This document shows positions 62,064 through 64,000 of a DNA stretch of 64,000 nt, piece by piece; within the stretch, counting starts at the first letter, position 1; each line of letters starts with the position of its first letter. The notes beneath the pieces were generated by a model that worked only from the letters and a program-made list of their open reading frames with translations, searched no databases and was not told the DNA's origin. The DNA is taken from NCBI GenBank assembly GCA_033127725.1, contig AP026798.1, forward strand, positions 310,001 through 374,000, read 5' to 3'. A program made the translations under genes and the position numbers. This stretch comes from Bombiscardovia nodaiensis (GTDB taxonomy: Bacteria; Actinomycetota; Actinomycetes; Actinomycetales; Bifidobacteriaceae).

Positions 62064-64000
62064 ATGTCAAACGAGCAGCGCGAGACTTCTGAAGAAGAAG
62101 GTCTCAGTAAGGCTGATGACGCTCCTCACTTATCGAGTGAGTCAACAGGTGCCAAAGCCTTGAAAAGAACTGGCGTAACGCCTGAAAGTTCAGCCCAAAG
62201 GCAAGAACCGGCGTCGCTGGCAGGGGCAGCCGCTGAGCAGGAATCGGCGGCGCAGGAAGGCGTGGCAACTTCGACCGAGTCGATTTTGCCCACAGAGTCC
62301 ATCACCAAGGCTCCAAAGCTTTCCAAAAAGTCCCGCACCCAAGAGGAAGAGCTTGAGCTCAAGCGCGCCCGCAGGGAGGCACTGAGGCAGGCTAAGCGCA
62401 AAAAAAAGCCCGCTCGTAGCCCTCTGGGCCGCTGGTGGCGCAAGGTGCAGGCCTCTCCCGACAAGGTGACGCTGGGCATGTCTATCGTGGCCCTGGGCGT
62501 GGTTTACGGCGATATTGGTACCTCACCGCTCTACACCTTGCAGACGTTCGTGTCCGGCCAGGGTGGCATCCAGAATGTGAACCGGCCCGCCGTGCTCGGC
62601 ATGCTCTCGCTGGTTTTCTGGTCGCTCACGCTGATCACCACCGTCAAGTACGTGCTGGTGGCCATGCGCATCGACAACAAGGGCGAGGGCGGCATTTTTG
62701 CCCTTTACACCCTGGTGCGCAAGTATGGGCGTTGGCTGGCCATTCCTGCCATGCTGGGCGGCGCGGCCTTCTTAGCTGACTCCGTCCTCACCCCCGCCGT
62801 CTCCATCTCCTCAGCCGTTGAAGGTCTGCGCACTATCCCTGTGCTGACGCCGGTCTTCAAGGAGTCACCAAATCTGACGATGATCATTACTTTGGTCATT
62901 ATCTTGGTACTTTTTGCTGTGCAGTCTCGCGGTACCGAGCGCATCGGCCGCGTTTTCGGCACGGTCGTCATGGTCTGGTTTGCCTTCTTGGCGCTCATTG
63001 GTATTTTCAGCATTCAGGGCGATTGGTCGATTTTCGCGGCCCTGAATCCGGTCTATGGCATTGAATTCCTCTTCAGCCCGCAGAATCCGGTCGGCCTGGC
63101 CATTATGGGCACGGTCTTCCTCTCCACCACCGGTGCTGAGGCCCTCTACTCCGACATGGGCCACGTTGGGCGCGGCAATATTTACGCCACCTGGCCCTTC
63201 ATCAACGTGGCTCTGGTCTTCAATTACTTCGGTCAGGGCGCTTGGCTCCTGCGCAATACCAACAATCCTGACCTGCGCGGGGCCACCGACATGAACCCCT
63301 TCTTCCAGATGATGCCCACCACGGTGCGCTATCCGGCCGTTATCCTCTCGGTCACGGCAGGCGTGATTGCCTCCCAGGCCCTGATTACGGGCGCATTCAC
63401 CATGGTCTCCGAGGCCACCGGCCTCAACTGGATGCCCCACCTGCAGGTGCGCTACCCGGCCCGAACCCGTGGCCAGCTCTACATTCCTACGATTAACTGG
63501 GTGCTGTGCGTGGCTACCTCTGCGGTGCTGTTGATTTTCAAGGATTCCGAGCACATTTCCGCTGCGTACGGCCTGGCGCTGACCATCACTATGATCACGA
63601 CCACTATTCTGCTCATGGTCTACATTTGGTACGACCATAAGCGTGTGTTTGCGGTCGTCTTCGCCATCGTCTTCCTGGCTATCCAGACCCTCTTCTTCCT
63701 GGCGTCGATGGCCAAGTTCATGCACGGCGGCTGGTTCACCATGCTGCTCACGGCGGCCATCCTCTTCATCATGTACACCTGGAAGGAAGGCACCAAGGTC
63801 GAGCGCTCTCAGCGGCGGCACATGACGCCCAAGGAGTGCCTGCCAGCCCTGGAGATGCTCCACAACGACTTCCGCATCCCCTACTTTGCTGACAACTTGG
63901 TTTACCTGACCTCCGACAACGAGATGCGCCGCCTGGATACGGACATCTTCTTCTCCATCTTCGCCGACCACCCCAAGCGGGCGCGCGCCTGGTGGGCTGT
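62064..64000 (+). CDS. kup: Kup-family potassium transporter, cut by the window end
   Basis: The first 645 residues of a Kup/HAK potassium-proton symporter. The membrane part begins near residue 135 (LGMSIVALGVVYGDIGTSPLYTLQ) and continues with NKGEGGIFALYTLVRKYG, FLADSVLTPAVSISSAVEGL, LSTTGAEALYSDMGHVG and NYFGQGAWLL, about twelve helices in all, then the start of the cytoplasmic tail. The N-terminal 130 residues are a charged disordered extension (EEELELKRARREALRQAKRKKK) much longer than in E. coli Kup. GGAGGG precedes ATG 62064. The C-terminus lies outside the window. Confidence 0.93.
   Translation, partial: MSNEQRETSEEEGLSKADDAPHLSSESTGAKALKRTGVTPESSAQRQEPASLAGAAAEQESAAQEGVATSTESILPTESITKAPKLSKKSRTQEEELELKRARREALRQAKRKKKPARSPLGRWWRKVQASPDKVTLGMSIVALGVVYGDIGTSPLYTLQTFVSGQGGIQNVNRPAVLGMLSLVFWSLTLITTVKYVLVAMRIDNKGEGGIFALYTLVRKYGRWLAIPAMLGGAAFLADSVLTPAVSISSAVEGLRTIPVLTPVFKESPNLTMIITLVIILVLFAVQSRGTERIGRVFGTVVMVWFAFLALIGIFSIQGDWSIFAALNPVYGIEFLFSPQNPVGLAIMGTVFLSTTGAEALYSDMGHVGRGNIYATWPFINVALVFNYFGQGAWLLRNTNNPDLRGATDMNPFFQMMPTTVRYPAVILSVTAGVIASQALITGAFTMVSEATGLNWMPHLQVRYPARTRGQLYIPTINWVLCVATSAVLLIFKDSEHISAAYGLALTITMITTTILLMVYIWYDHKRVFAVVFAIVFLAIQTLFFLASMAKFMHGGWFTMLLTAAILFIMYTWKEGTKVERSQRRHMTPKECLPALEMLHNDFRIPYFADNLVYLTSDNEMRRLDTDIFFSIFADHPKRARAWWA

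Overview
The window reads as a chromosomal segment of a high-GC actinobacterium of the family Bifidobacteriaceae (Bifidobacterium or a close relative). The evidence is a one-polypeptide type I fatty acid synthase in a birA / biotin carboxylase-BCCP / carboxyltransferase / fas order, many intracellular GH43, GH27, GH31 and GH65 enzymes, LacI-type local regulators, and sugar ABC transporters without their own ATPase. The species cannot be fixed from the sequence alone. No rRNA, tRNA, IS element, prophage or CRISPR array was seen.

Layout. 1-4.2 kb: the tail of a sugar ABC permease, a beta-phosphoglucomutase/GH65 phosphorylase fusion and a LacI regulator, a disaccharide phosphorolysis locus. 4.4-8.2 kb: a heterodimeric ABC exporter with one degenerate ATP site. 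8.3-11.4 kb: a LacI-type palindrome, a GH43 enzyme with a 1-nt frameshift, a GH27 enzyme and an orphan ribbon-helix-helix protein. 11.5-28.5 kb: an unknown protein, a FasR-like (PucR family) regulator with a 1-nt frameshift, then birA, acyl-CoA carboxylase alpha and beta, and the 9.5-kb fas gene, closed by two strong terminators. 28.8-41.5 kb: an accessory stretch between fas and its likely partner acpS. It holds two leucine-rich-repeat surface proteins, a toxin-antitoxin pair, a coupled three-gene HicB-like locus, two convergent DUF4143-type ATPases, a two-component system and a DUF4190 membrane protein. 41.9-45 kb: a large secreted GEVED/SdrD-like surface protein. 45-61 kb: a pentosan (probably arabinan/arabino-oligosaccharide) utilisation locus with five GH43 enzymes, a GH31, a LacI regulator, a binding protein and two permeases. 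60.9-64 kb: a TatD-type nuclease and a Kup potassium transporter cut by the window end.

How the parts work together. The lipoprotein GH43 probably cuts arabinan at the cell surface, the binding protein and permeases import the fragments, and the cytoplasmic GH43 and GH31 enzymes finish them. A recurring AACG(A/T)T-centred site occurs in nearly every promoter region of this locus. BirA biotinylates the carboxylase alpha chain, which with the beta chain makes malonyl-CoA for Fas. AcpS at 41 kb should load the phosphopantetheine arm on Fas.

Most unusual signals. Four tandem 23-bp units, each a complete mini-ORF of the type M-L-N-C-K-stop, stand directly before a DUF4143 ATPase. Two 10-nt G tracts lie about 650 bp apart, one in the signal-peptide codons of a surface protein and one between an antitoxin and its toxin. 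Five 10-bp tandem units precede the carboxylase gene. A 14-bp inverted repeat covers the start codon of an apparently leaderless gene. Three independent genes are each broken by the loss of one base next to a C (or G) run, so either real frameshifts or homopolymer errors in the assembly must be considered.
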